A stretch of 37,785 nucleotides of DNA, taken from positions 1-37,785 of IMG/VR virus record IMGVR_UViG_3300020405_000007. One strand, given 5' to 3'. Of the stretch, positions 18,036-25,492 are shown in pieces (positions within the stretch are counted from its first letter, which is position 1; the number at the start of each line of letters is the position of its first letter). Made by a program: the position numbers and the translations under genes. A model generated the notes under the pieces. That model ran no database searches. It worked only from the letters and a program-made list of their open reading frames with translations, and was not told the origin of the DNA. This DNA is from a virus.

Positions 18036-18259
18036 TATTTCTCCTTTTGTTTGAGGACATTATCAATCCATAACACGGCAGCTCTCTGTCCCTCATAAAA
18101 AGCTGACTCGTGACTGTCACCTTTAACATTTGTTGTTGCGTAAAAATGACACCTTCTTTTTAGATCCTCGAGGACCCGTTCGCCCTCTTTAGATCCAAAA
18201 ACCATTTTATAATCAGTTATAATTTGTTTTAGTATTTTGGCTTTTTCTTTTTCATCCAT
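18035..18259 (-). CDS. Bbp19-like small head-region protein
   Basis: 74 residues. The pattern DYKMVFGSKEGERVLEDLKRRC, then EGQRAAVLWI, matches the Bbp19-like phage family, usually found between portal and scaffold. Function is not established; proposed roles include head assembly. It starts 1 bp from the portal stop and its stop overlaps the scaffold start. Confidence 0.75.
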   Translation of the reverse strand: MDEKEKAKILKQIITDYKMVFGSKEGERVLEDLKRRCHFYATTNVKGDSHESAFYEGQRAAVLWIDNVLKQKEK

Positions 18260-19849
18260 CTACTCTCCTTTCTGTAGCACTTCTGCCATTGGAGCTGCTT
18301 GACCTGCCGCTTGTGCATTTTGCATTAACTCTTGTTGCTGCATAGCCGCTTGTTCTTGTTCAGCTCTTGATTTTCTAATATCTTCTATTTCTTGATCCGA
18401 TCTTAGAACTTTTCTTGGAACGCCCAATACATCTGTTATATGTTTCACTAACATATCAGGGTCTATGTGATCCATCACAGGTAAACGATCACTGAGTGGT
18501 GCTATCATCTCCATAGTACGTAATATTGCCTGAACATCACCTTGTCGTTGTGACCTTGCTAGTGGTGATACATACTCTATATCGATAGTTTGACCTTGTA
18601 ATTGTTCAGGCGGTTCAGGTAATTTTTTCTCTCTTAATAAAATATTAAATACACGATCAATCAAAGGACGTAGCATTTCCGCTTGTAGTCGACCAAGTAC
18701 AGGTGCTAACAATCTCATTTTTTCTTCATTCCGTTGCATAACTTCTGTTGCAGTCATACGCTGGTTTTGTTCTGATATAAGTTGATCAATAAAATAAACT
18801 TGCTGTATTGATTTACGCCTTTGCTCCTCTAAATTCAAACCAACGGGCGTGTTAGCTCCGATGTTTAAAGGTTCAATTCTATCTCGTGAACCTGATCTAT
18901 AAAAATTTAATCCTCCTGGCTGTGTTCTTACAGGCAAGATAAAACTATCGTCTGGTACGAGCAATGGTGGATCAACCATTTTTTGAGCAGCTTTGATTGT
19001 AGTTTCTGCCATCTTGTTTAACATTTTAATATCAGGCAATGCTGTCATTGATGGTGATCTGCCATACACCTCACTTGATGATTTTAAGTATCTTGGGACA
19101 ATGTATGGAAACTCATTGTATCCGCTTACAGATATTATTTGGTTCTCGTCTTTGTGATAGTAAATAGATGCAAACGCCATCGATTTATTATCAAGTCTAT
19201 ACTTATTAAAATTATCGTTTGGTTTTACACAATGATGTAGCGTCACCTCTTCGTACGGATGATCATTTACTTTTTTAAGAATTACTTTTGGCAGCTTGTC
19301 ACCAAATTTTTTAAAAGCAGCTAGTGCTGTCATTTTAAATTCACGGTGAACTGTATCTACAATGCCTTTGTGATTTTCTGCAGCGTAAACTTCTTTGATA
19401 TGTCGTGTGTTAAATCTGATAACATTTTCGTCATCAGGCTCAATCAGCATACAGGCCGTACCAAAAGCCACTAAATCACTATAGACCTCGTGAACTTCTT
19501 GCTGAAAATTTGAACGGGCAAACGCCATATACATTGTCCGTGTAGATGTTTCTAGCCACTCAAGTGCGGCTTCGTCTTGTCTAAAAGACTCATCCTTAAA
19601 TCGCATATCAAACCAGGGGGTTGCTGAGTTTGTAAGCATTGAGTGTAGAGATGATGATAACAATTCTAGTGCGTGAAGTGCTGTACCATCAAAAATAAAT
19701 TCTGTCCTTTTATCACCCTTGCTCCTAGATTTTGTCACATCGGCTCTCCTAGGCAAACAATAATCAGCCACTTCTTGCCAGTGTGATTCCCAGTTTGCTC
19801 TTGAAGATTTTAATTTATCGAATTGTTTTGTAAGCTCGGTTGCTTTCAT
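18260..19849 (-). CDS. Portal (head-to-tail connecting) protein
   Basis: 529 residues. The beginning (SSRANWESHWQEVADYCLPRR) and the segments FDGTALHALELLSSSLHSML, TPWFDM and GSRDRIEPLNIG are typical of the podovirus head-to-tail connector family (T7 gp8-like). Twelve copies form the ring at the capsid vertex through which DNA is packaged. The C-terminal ~40 residues are Gln/Ala-rich and probably disordered. The start is separated from the upstream small gene by only one base. Confidence 0.9.
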   Translation of the reverse strand: MKATELTKQFDKLKSSRANWESHWQEVADYCLPRRADVTKSRSKGDKRTEFIFDGTALHALELLSSSLHSMLTNSATPWFDMRFKDESFRQDEAALEWLETSTRTMYMAFARSNFQQEVHEVYSDLVAFGTACMLIEPDDENVIRFNTRHIKEVYAAENHKGIVDTVHREFKMTALAAFKKFGDKLPKVILKKVNDHPYEEVTLHHCVKPNDNFNKYRLDNKSMAFASIYYHKDENQIISVSGYNEFPYIVPRYLKSSSEVYGRSPSMTALPDIKMLNKMAETTIKAAQKMVDPPLLVPDDSFILPVRTQPGGLNFYRSGSRDRIEPLNIGANTPVGLNLEEQRRKSIQQVYFIDQLISEQNQRMTATEVMQRNEEKMRLLAPVLGRLQAEMLRPLIDRVFNILLREKKLPEPPEQLQGQTIDIEYVSPLARSQRQGDVQAILRTMEMIAPLSDRLPVMDHIDPDMLVKHITDVLGVPRKVLRSDQEIEDIRKSRAEQEQAAMQQQELMQNAQAAGQAAPMAEVLQKGE

Positions 19850-19850
19850 A

Positions 19851-20030
19851 TTAATAACCTATTAATGTTTTTTTACCCTGGCGCAATGAATTTAGTCCAT
19901 ACAGATTATTCATTTCAGTAAAAATTCTACCTTGTTTTTTTTTCGGTTTTAAAGACTTAGTCATATCTGTTGCAGCTGATATTTTCATCGTGTTAAACGG
20001 AGCTGACAACATAGTATTTGATTGATACAT
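19851..20030 (-). CDS. Small basic late protein, 59 aa, ending KKTLIGY
   Basis: Open frame from ATG 20030, overlapping the previous stop by one base (TAATG), to TAA 19851, directly upstream of the portal gene. The sequence is Met-rich at the start ([17 protein letters not shown]), basic in the middle (KSLKPKKKQGR) and ends GKKTLIGY. That is a variant of the tail motif shared by the small late proteins. Function unknown. Confidence 0.65.
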   Translation of the reverse strand: MYQSNTMLSAPFNTMKISAATDMTKSLKPKKKQGRIFTEMNNLYGLNSLRQGKKTLIGY

Positions 20031-20353
20031 TAACCCAGTAATGTTGGCTTATACAAAATCGGGTCACCTAATATTCCTTTAGGCCCTGTCTTTGCTAAAC
20101 CTTTAAATCCTTTTTTCTTGAGTGCAACCGTTTTTTCTTTTTCAGTTGGCTCCGCTTTTGCCATTGCAGCTGGTGCAGCTGGTTTCGTTGCGGGTGCTGG
20201 TGCGGGTTTAGGTGCTGGTGCAGATACTGCCACTGGTGCAGGTGCTGGTGCAGGTGCAGGGGCCGCTGGTGGTGGTGCCGCTGGTTCAACCACACTTGGT
20301 GTTGGTATTATTTTTTTAAATGCTTTTTTTGCTATTTTTCTTATTGCTCCCAT
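20030..20353 (-). CDS. Pro/Ala-rich late protein, 107 aa, ending YKPTLLG
   Basis: Start chosen at ATG 20353, which has GGAGG 7 nt upstream. Three parts are visible: a basic N-terminus ([19 protein letters not shown]), a long Pro/Ala repeat that is likely an extended flexible linker, and a C-terminal domain with [22 protein letters not shown]-type sequence. The last part parallels the end of the protein at 20745-20996 (ILTGPQGL...YTPTLLG). Such proteins recur between terminase and portal genes in marine phages, with unknown function. Confidence 0.65.
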   Translation of the reverse strand: MGAIRKIAKKAFKKIIPTPSVVEPAAPPPAAPAPAPAPAPVAVSAPAPKPAPAPATKPAAPAAMAKAEPTEKEKTVALKKKGFKGLAKTGPKGILGDPILYKPTLLG

Positions 20354-20744
20354 TTTTGGTCCTCCATTGGTATGGTAATTTAATTTTTGATGAATGGCTT
20401 GATGTTTGTTGCCATCCAATTCGTTTGTATAATTCAATGAGATTTTTATCAATTGGGTCAGCAATTAATGAATTAGCATATTGTGCCGTCATCTCGTAGA
20501 ATTTGTTTACAACAAAACGTGTTAAGGTTTTGCCTTTGTAGTCGTCGTGAATATATAGATGCACCATATATTCTTTTGGTTTTAATTGATACAGCCAAAC
20601 GTATCCAGCTGTGTTGTTGTTTTTTATAAATTTATATATTTTTGCATATTCAAGAACATCTTCGTGATCATCCAAAAAAGCAAATTTATTTTTTATTAAA
20701 AAATTATACAGGTCCTTATGGTCCTGTGTTTCCTCTATATCCAA
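20316..20744 (-). CDS. GNAT-family acetyltransferase-like protein
   Basis: 142 residues. The order of segments ([25 protein letters not shown], a helix [12 protein letters not shown], then [13 protein letters not shown]) follows the GNAT fold, with YKGKTL in place of the usual acetyl-CoA pyrophosphate loop. It sits between two tail-motif genes in the terminase-portal interval. The substrate is unknown, and activity is uncertain because the acetyl-CoA loop is poorly conserved. It overlaps the next gene by 38 bp. Confidence 0.55.
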   Translation of the reverse strand: MDIEETQDHKDLYNFLIKNKFAFLDDHEDVLEYAKIYKFIKNNNTAGYVWLYQLKPKEYMVHLYIHDDYKGKTLTRFVVNKFYEMTAQYANSLIADPIDKNLIELYKRIGWQQTSSHSSKIKLPYQWRTKNGSNKKNSKKSI

Positions 20745-20996
20745 TTATCCTAATAATGTTGGTGTATAAATATCGGCGTCGTCCGTTAAGCCTTGTGGAC
20801 CTGTTAAAATATTTTTAGTTAGTCCTGCTTTTTTCATTTTAACCTTTTTTTCTGCCTCAGCCTTAGCTGTTGTTGTGTTGCCCTCACTATCTTTATACTC
20901 AGCTTCTATTGACGCTGGTGGTGGTGTCGGGGCTGGACGTGGCGGTGCCTGTGCTGCCACTGGCATAATTATCGGTTTTGGTTTCAAAAATCCCAT
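20745..20996 (-). CDS. Small late protein, 83 aa, ending YTPTLLG
   Basis: 83 residues with a Pro-rich N-terminus (APPRPAPTPPPAS), a short acidic/basic middle and the C-terminal segment TKNILTGPQGLTDDADIY followed by TPTLLG. It starts right after the large terminase gene. The ILTGPQGL...TLLG ending is common to small uncharacterised proteins in podovirus head clusters. A structural or assembly role is likely but unproven. Confidence 0.65.
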   Translation of the reverse strand: MGFLKPKPIIMPVAAQAPPRPAPTPPPASIEAEYKDSEGNTTTAKAEAEKKVKMKKAGLTKNILTGPQGLTDDADIYTPTLLG

Positions 20997-20997
20997 A

Positions 20998-22281
20998 TTA
21001 ATCTCCTAACGGGTTGTAATTTAGACCTGCAGCCACTTTTTGCGGTGGTCGCAGCTGATTTAAATCTAATTCCTGGTGTGCTACTGCCACATACCTCCAG
21101 CAATCTGCATAATGACTGCTCCAGTCGTGAACGGGCCTAGAGTATGTTCTGTCCTTATCCATAAACTTTCTATGATACCATTTCATTGCATCTAAAAACG
21201 GTTTGCATTTTTCACGGTCAATATATGTTTTTGACAACAGCATCTGTCCTGAGTGCAGCCCATCTTCTATAGGCAGCTTTGGACAAATTTTTATTGGCCG
21301 CATACCTAATTGATACGCATATTCTTGCCTGGAGTGTCCAGTTGACATTTCCCTTACCGCAACATCGTGCGGGAAAATGTAATTTCTTATAAAATAATTT
21401 TTATCTTTTATAACTGCAGCATAATGATCAAGGCCATAATTGCTATTATCATAACAGTCAATGACGAATAATCCTCTACCAATTGTTTGAGTGAATAAAA
21501 GACACGTTTTATCGGAGATACCCAAGTCGAAATAGACGTCAACAGGGAATCCCACATCATACGGATATAGTCCAATTCTTTTCTCCTCTTCCATTTTTTC
21601 GATAAATTTAGAGTATATAGCTCCACTGCGGTTTGCTGTGAAACTTACCTCAAACTCTTGCTGGTACTGATCATCTGTCATCAGTTTTTTAGCAGAGTCT
21701 AACTCTTCTTGAGGCAATAGTTTTGTATCACTTGCCTTAAACAAACAGGTAAACCATTCAGGATTGCTTTTGGCATCCTCGTATAAATGGTAAAAGGCAT
21801 CCATCCCGTTCGGGGTACCTATAAATATTACCTTGCCTTGTCTATCAGCAATTGCTGGACGCTGCACCTCACTAAACATTCTGCTGTCCATTTGTGCATA
21901 TTCGTCGTTGACCACTAGATCCAGCCGTAATCCACGGGCAGCATCTATATTCTCTGAGCCAAACAAAGATATTCTTGCGCCGTTCGGGAAGTCTGCCCTA
22001 AGCTCAGTCTCGTTATATTTCATACCAGGTATCATCCTGGAGTATTCTTTGACATAGTCCCAAGCAACTTGCTTTGCCTGTACTCGTGTCGGACAAAAAA
22101 ATGCACCTCTAAAGTCTTTGTGCTGTGTTGTTAACGCCTCTTTGATTAAATGATTAATCGAAAATATTGTTTTACCGCCTCGTCTATGCATCACACAAAC
22201 GGCAAATCGGTATTTTTGCAACGCCTCGTGCAAAACCCTTTGTTGTGGCCTTGGTGAATACGGTATTTTTATAACCTGCAT
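20998..22281 (-). CDS. terL: Terminase large subunit
   Basis: 427 residues. ATPase motifs: Walker A HRRGGKT at 32-38, Walker B LDLVVNDE at about 120-127, coupling motif GTPNG at 155-159. Nuclease acidic residues: VYFDLGISD (Asp252, Asp257), PHD at 304-306 and HDWSSHYAD (Asp393). It cuts concatemeric DNA and pumps it into the procapsid through the portal. It starts with a one-base overlap on the preceding small gene. All key residues appear present. Confidence 0.92.
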   Translation of the reverse strand: MQVIKIPYSPRPQQRVLHEALQKYRFAVCVMHRRGGKTIFSINHLIKEALTTQHKDFRGAFFCPTRVQAKQVAWDYVKEYSRMIPGMKYNETELRADFPNGARISLFGSENIDAARGLRLDLVVNDEYAQMDSRMFSEVQRPAIADRQGKVIFIGTPNGMDAFYHLYEDAKSNPEWFTCLFKASDTKLLPQEELDSAKKLMTDDQYQQEFEVSFTANRSGAIYSKFIEKMEEEKRIGLYPYDVGFPVDVYFDLGISDKTCLLFTQTIGRGLFVIDCYDNSNYGLDHYAAVIKDKNYFIRNYIFPHDVAVREMSTGHSRQEYAYQLGMRPIKICPKLPIEDGLHSGQMLLSKTYIDREKCKPFLDAMKWYHRKFMDKDRTYSRPVHDWSSHYADCWRYVAVAHQELDLNQLRPPQKVAAGLNYNPLGD

Positions 22282-22457
22282 TAATGCACCGTTGCCTCAA
22301 ACGGTATACTGGTCTTATGCAAATCTAATAAATTTATAATAAAATCACACGCAGCTTTGGCGTCGTCATCATCTTCAAAAACGCCTATCTCAACAACAAC
22401 TTTACGCTGCAATTGATCAAAATAGACTGCTGCTTTTACATCTGGTTTGTCTGTCAT
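22281..22457 (-). CDS. Small acidic protein upstream of terL, 58 aa
   Basis: Open frame from ATG 22457 to TAA 22281. The stop overlaps the terL start (TAATG), which argues that the gene is real and translationally coupled. The protein is short, with a likely beta-hairpin then helix (VYFDQLQRKVVVEIGVF, an Asp/Glu run, then AACDFIINLLDL). It lacks a strong ribosome binding site. Function unknown. Confidence 0.5.
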   Translation of the reverse strand: MTDKPDVKAAVYFDQLQRKVVVEIGVFEDDDDAKAACDFIINLLDLHKTSIPFEATVH

Positions 22458-22587
22458 CGTGCGTACTCAAGTCCTATATATATATATAACAAAACGGCAC
22501 CCCGTCCTGGGTGGGGTCGAGCTGCAAAAAACTGCCAAAAAATACGCCTGTGTAGATATAAATACCACACACACGCCAGTTATACTC
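22458..22587 (-). promoter_or_regulatory. Gap between terS and terL block with hairpin and TA tract
   Basis: 130 bp without a gene. It contains the repeat ATAAATACCACACACA at 22558-22573 (second copy at 31557-31572), a GC hairpin with ACCCC at 22499-22503 and GGGGT at 22513-22517, and a run of alternating TA at about 22476-22487. On the minus strand the hairpin is followed by GTTTTG, so it could be a weak terminator. The combination suggests a control point inside the terminase operon. Confidence 0.35.
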
Positions 22588-23049
22588 TTATTTTTCAGGC
22601 TGTATTTGTTTGACTGGGTTGTCCAGCTGCTCCTGAACTCCTCCCCCGTGTGCGAGAGCGTGCGTTTGATGTGAAGAGCTGGGAATATCCGACTCCCACA
22701 TAACTTTGATTGTGCTTTCTCCTGTCTGTTTTACTTCTGACTTGTCACCATAAACACTGATTAATTTACTAGCAAGCCACCTGTAATGGTGCATCTGCTC
22801 ACGTAAGAAACCCAATTGATTTGGTGGTATGTCTTTCTGTTCTAATAACTCTAAGCATCTATCAAGCCAGGTAGCTGCTCCCGTCTTTCTTGCGTCCTGC
22901 AAGTCTGCTGCAAATTCTTTGTTATCTCTGGCCCATTTGTATATTGTTGTCAGTCCTGGCATATCCTTTTGCTTGGCAATCTTCGTCAGGGGCGTTCCTA
23001 ACTGTAGCTGCTCTAGTATTCTGTCTGAGTATTTCTCTAATTTCATCAT
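22588..23049 (-). CDS. terS: Terminase small subunit
   Basis: 153 residues. The N-terminal helix-turn-helix segment (YSDRILEQLQLGTPLTKIAKQ, then MPGLTTIYKWARDNKEFAADLQDAR) is the usual DNA-recognition part of small terminase subunits that pick the packaging site. The middle is helical, for oligomerisation, and the C-terminus is polar. It lies before terL in the same direction. No good ribosome binding site precedes the ATG; translation may be coupled to the upstream gene, which overlaps it by 128 bp. Confidence 0.8.
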   Translation of the reverse strand: MMKLEKYSDRILEQLQLGTPLTKIAKQKDMPGLTTIYKWARDNKEFAADLQDARKTGAATWLDRCLELLEQKDIPPNQLGFLREQMHHYRWLASKLISVYGDKSEVKQTGESTIKVMWESDIPSSSHQTHALAHGGGVQEQLDNPVKQIQPEK

Positions 23050-23254
23050 TGGTTTTATTTTTCATACTCACAAGATTGCGAAGGGCTTTTATTTTTCCCT
23101 CCTCACTCGTTGGGCCTGTGCTGTATCCTCCGTGATTTTTGCAACGATAAAAACCAGACTTCATCAAATAACCTTTTGCTTTGCACTGGACAGTATAATT
23201 GCTTCTCCTGGTCATACTCTCACAGGCAACTTTTTTGCTTGGTCGTCCTGGCAT
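22922..23254 (-). CDS. HGG-motif small protein, first gene of the late operon
   Basis: 110 residues. A cysteine/histidine cluster (Cys11, Cys24, Cys38, His41) ends in CKNHGGYSTGPTSEEGK. This is the hallmark of a small phage family found next to small terminase subunits, possibly zinc-binding. The residues after about 75 lie within the terS start region in another frame, so the C-terminal part is less certain. The -10 box of the late promoter is only 12 bp from the ATG, so the transcript would have almost no leader. I see no ribosome binding site. Confidence 0.6.
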   Translation of the reverse strand: MPGRPSKKVACESMTRRSNYTVQCKAKGYLMKSGFYRCKNHGGYSTGPTSEEGKIKALRNLVSMKNKTNDEIREILRQNTRAATVRNAPDEDCQAKGYARTDNNIQMGQR

Positions 23255-23265
23255 AATGATTTGCT

Positions 23266-23305
23266 GATTATATAATATTTGTTAGTTTATTCGGTCAAAA
23301 TTGTC
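23266..23305 (-). promoter_or_regulatory. Late promoter, copy 2 (upstream of terminase block)
   Basis: Minus-strand TTGACC at 23298-23293 and TATAAT at 23272-23267 with a 20-nt spacer, the same geometry as the site at 2818-2857 and identical at 34 of 40 positions. It points into the HGG-terS-terL operon. The upstream GACA element (23305-23302) is conserved in both copies and could be part of an activator site or a second -35. Confidence 0.7.
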
Positions 23306-23341
23306 TAATAAAAAAAAATTAAAAAAAATGTGTGTGTGGGG

Positions 23342-23376
23342 TTGACAATGTCCAAAAAGGTCATTAAGGTTATAAA
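23342..23376 (+). promoter_or_regulatory. Putative promoter for the rightward early operon
   Basis: A perfect TTGACA at 23342-23347 is followed by TAAGGT at 17 nt spacing (23365-23370) and by TATAAA at 23371-23376 with a 23-nt spacer. Neither -10 pairing is ideal. The site is well placed for the gene starting at 23399 and is divergent from the late promoter about 40 bp away. TGTGTGTGG just before it is the inverse of the CCACACACA in the repeats at 22558 and 31557. Confidence 0.4.
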
Positions 23377-23398
23377 TGTACAGAAAGGAAAAACAAAT

Positions 23399-23806
23399 AT
23401 GGAAAAAATATCAACACTTTACGGTAGATTTGGAGAGAGATCATATTCATTGTTTGTTTACTTAGATGACGACAAGTCAGTAAATTATGAAATAAGATTT
23501 TCATATTCTAAAAATACCAAGTCATATTACATTTCAGTTTATGACTGCCTTTGCAAAAAATCAGAGTCGGTCCAGGATATGGACATTGTGACTTATAACA
23601 ATCTTATGAGAAACTCTGTCAGGTCAGTAGCTGCTGAGGGTAATAGATACAGCAAAAAACAACTGGCTGCAGTAATCAATGACAATCTAGGCAATCACAT
23701 TGTCAGCAAGTATGGCCAATTCTCTGCCCTGGTTGTCTCGTTGCTCAGTGATGCTCAATACTTATATCAGTCTGACGATTTTAATAAGTATGAGGTTGCA
23801 GCGTGA
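23399..23806 (+). CDS. Hypothetical early protein, 135 aa
   Basis: Start chosen at ATG 23399, with AAAGGA 8 nt upstream, rather than a further upstream frame opening that lacks one. The protein has an N-terminal beta-rich half (SYSLFVYLDDDKSVNYEIRFSY; SYYISVYDCLC) and a helical C-terminal half. I do not recognise the family. It is the first gene of a four-gene rightward operon that ends at the terminator near 24526. Confidence 0.6.
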   Translation: MEKISTLYGRFGERSYSLFVYLDDDKSVNYEIRFSYSKNTKSYYISVYDCLCKKSESVQDMDIVTYNNLMRNSVRSVAAEGNRYSKKQLAAVINDNLGNHIVSKYGQFSALVVSLLSDAQYLYQSDDFNKYEVAA

Positions 23807-23919
23807 TTGATTTACTGCCTAAAAAAATCCAGGAGCTATCTGACAAAGTCTGGTTTAACGTGCTGCTGCTAGTTTTCTGCGGCAGCATTGCTTATCTTCA
23901 ACACATAAATTTAATATAG
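23803..23919 (+). CDS. Small membrane protein, 38 aa (GTG start)
   Basis: GTG at 23803 overlaps the preceding TGA (GTGA), with GAGG about 7 nt upstream, and runs to TAG at 23917. One hydrophobic segment, VWFNVLLLVFCGSIAYLQ, is likely a membrane helix after a charged N-terminus. The tight coupling and signal support a real gene. Function unknown. Confidence 0.55.
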   Translation: MIDLLPKKIQELSDKVWFNVLLLVFCGSIAYLQHINLI

Positions 23920-23927
23920 GGGGTACA

Positions 23928-24188
23928 ATGAAAAAAATTAAATTTATAAAATTGCCTTATGGTTATCGACACGGGGCTACTGATTCACCGTCAACTTACA
24001 GAACAGAAAGAAAAGTTAAAAAACCTGTTGTTGGTTTTGAATATGGCTATTGTGAAAATGATGGCCACGGCGGCTGGAGAGTCGGCTATTGTGACGAATT
24101 AACAAAGAACAGAGAGTTTGCCTGGCAAGTAGTGAGCAAGGCAGCTGCAATTGATATGATCAAAAAAAATATGGGAGGTGTTATATGA
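23928..24188 (+). CDS. Hypothetical early protein, 86 aa
   Basis: 86 residues starting after a GGGG ribosome binding site. Basic N-terminus (MKKIKFIKLPYGYRHG), aromatic/Gly middle (VGFEYGYCENDGHGGWRVGYCDE) and a short C-terminal helix. Its stop overlaps the next start (ATGA). I recognise no family; it could be a small regulatory or host-takeover protein, as is common in this position. Confidence 0.55.
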   Translation: MKKIKFIKLPYGYRHGATDSPSTYRTERKVKKPVVGFEYGYCENDGHGGWRVGYCDELTKNREFAWQVVSKAAAIDMIKKNMGGVI

Positions 24189-24517
24189 AACTATTAACTA
24201 AACCAATCGAGAAAAAGTTAAGGGCCAATTCTGCTGCGCAAGATGGCAGCAAGAGTTTCAATGCTGTTGTTAAATTTTTTGATCCAACTGGACAGTCCAG
24301 GTGGTACCTGTCTGAGCTTGATGACAACAACATTGCTTTTGGTGTTTGCGATCTTGGTATGGGTATGCCTGAGCTGGGCTATGTGACTTTAGCAGAATTA
24401 AAAAGCATTAAAGGTGCATTTGGTTTGGGCATTGAAAGAGACAAATATTTTGACTCAAACAAATATGGATTGTTAGATATTTTAAAAAGATTGAAGAAAG
24501 GAGATAACCTAATTTAA
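24185..24517 (+). CDS. Hypothetical DUF2958-like protein, 110 aa
   Basis: 110 residues. The arrangement AVVKFFDPTGQSRWYLSELDDNN, then FGVCDLGMGMPELGYVTLAEL, and an ending GLGIERDKYFD resembles the small DUF2958 family found on plasmids, mobile elements and phages, whose function is unknown. The match is by eye: F-x-P-x-x-x-x-W-Y-x-x-E is the recognised core. It is the last gene before a strong terminator. Confidence 0.6.
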   Translation: MKLLTKPIEKKLRANSAAQDGSKSFNAVVKFFDPTGQSRWYLSELDDNNIAFGVCDLGMGMPELGYVTLAELKSIKGAFGLGIERDKYFDSNKYGLLDILKRLKKGDNLI

Positions 24518-24525
24518 TAAACAAG

Positions 24526-24562
24526 AGCTGCCAGGGGTGTCATATCCTTGGCAGCTTTTTTG
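24526..24562 (+). terminator. Rho-independent terminator between convergent operons
   Basis: Stem AGCTGCCA / TGGCAGCT (8 bp, extended by one G-T and two G-C pairs), a loop of about 9 nt, then six T. It ends the rightward operon. The stop codon of the convergent minus-strand gene falls in the loop, and pairing on that strand lacks a good T run, so it works mainly in the plus direction. Confidence 0.85.
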
Positions 24563-24947
24563 TAAGCTCTTCACTAATCAATATTCTCATTCTTAACATT
24601 CTTATGACTTCCAGGTATCGTTTTTTTGCAGTGTGGCGGCTGCATTTTAATATATTGCTGCCGATATAATGCCAAGGCACTCTAATAGATCTAGCCCAGA
24701 CCAATTTACGTTCTTCCTGGCTAAGCATAGGGTTTAAATAAAATAACACATATTCAAAAATTGCAATCTCGTTGGCGGTAGCAATAAACCTGGGTTTAGC
24801 TTTATGCCAGGCGGCGTGTTCTGTTGCATCGTTGACAACATCAAACCGCATAGAGGCCATACCATTTTTGATTGCTGGTGGTAATTTTTTTTCAACATCG
24901 TTGGCCTTTTCAAACATATCAATAATTTGTACAGACGTGATGGTCAT
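24540..24947 (-). CDS. DUF6362-like HTH protein
   Basis: 135 residues. The segment EYVLFYLNPMLSQEERKLVWARSIRVPW followed by a helix-turn-helix-like ILKCSRHTAKKRYLEVIRML matches the DUF6362 pattern (E-R-x-L-V-W-A-R-x-x-x-x-P-W). This is a DNA-binding-like family in alphaproteobacterial phages. It overlaps the upstream HTH gene by 4 bp. With no replication enzyme visible elsewhere, these two proteins are candidates for replication initiation or its control; that is inference. Confidence 0.65.
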   Translation of the reverse strand: MTITSVQIIDMFEKANDVEKKLPPAIKNGMASMRFDVVNDATEHAAWHKAKPRFIATANEIAIFEYVLFYLNPMLSQEERKLVWARSIRVPWHYIGSNILKCSRHTAKKRYLEVIRMLRMRILISEELTKKLPRI

Positions 24948-25492
24948 ATCTTGAAGCCTTTGGGGGGTTTGATTTTACCGTCCATATAGGCAGCCCACCA
25001 CTTGGCACGGTCATACTTGTCCATTGATTCCAGGAATTTATTTTTCCTGTCCTGCTCCGCTTTTGTCGTTTTGAGTGGGGTGTTTGGCTCTTGTACTTTC
25101 ATCTTATACCCCCTGGATAGACGCTTTCCGATATATGCCATATCTGGCACTCTTACTTTAGTATTCTTAGTAGTATTTTTAGTATTATTAGTATTAAGTA
25201 TTCTATTAATATCTGCCACGGGTGACACATCAGTTAAGAGCTGTTCCTTAACATAATACATACAACTGCTCGGTAATCTTTTACGAGCAATCCATTTGGC
25301 CCGTTCCAATTCGTCTAGGGATCTAATCACGGTACGCCTGGACCACTTGAGCTGTTTTGCAAGGGTGTTTTGTCTGACATAGACACGCCCATACTTTGCC
25401 ATATATTCGCAAAGAATGAGGTATACGACCTTTGCCCTAGGGCTGATACCCGAACGAATAAAGGTAGCCCATTTTGCTGCATTATTACTCAA
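24944..25492 (-). CDS. Winged-HTH replication-initiator-like protein
   Basis: 182 residues from a TTG that overlaps the upstream stop. The N-terminal ~85 residues form a helix-turn-helix/winged domain (SPRAKVVYLILCEYM, VYVRQNTLAKQLKWSRRTVIRSLDELERAKWI) like that at the start of phage O-type replication proteins and plasmid initiators. A low-complexity Asn/Thr/Lys linker follows (about 100-115, encoded by repeated agtatt units). The tail is basic with a conserved-looking DRAKWWAAYMDGKI. A replication role is plausible from domain order but not certain. Confidence 0.55.
   Translation of the reverse strand: MSNNAAKWATFIRSGISPRAKVVYLILCEYMAKYGRVYVRQNTLAKQLKWSRRTVIRSLDELERAKWIARKRLPSSCMYYVKEQLLTDVSPVADINRILNTNNTKNTTKNTKVRVPDMAYIGKRLSRGYKMKVQEPNTPLKTTKAEQDRKNKFLESMDKYDRAKWWAAYMDGKIKPPKGFKI

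Noticed and set aside
20118-20378. Plus-strand Gly/Ala repeat frame
   Set aside because: It is the complement of the Pro/Ala linker of the minus-strand protein and crosses its start.
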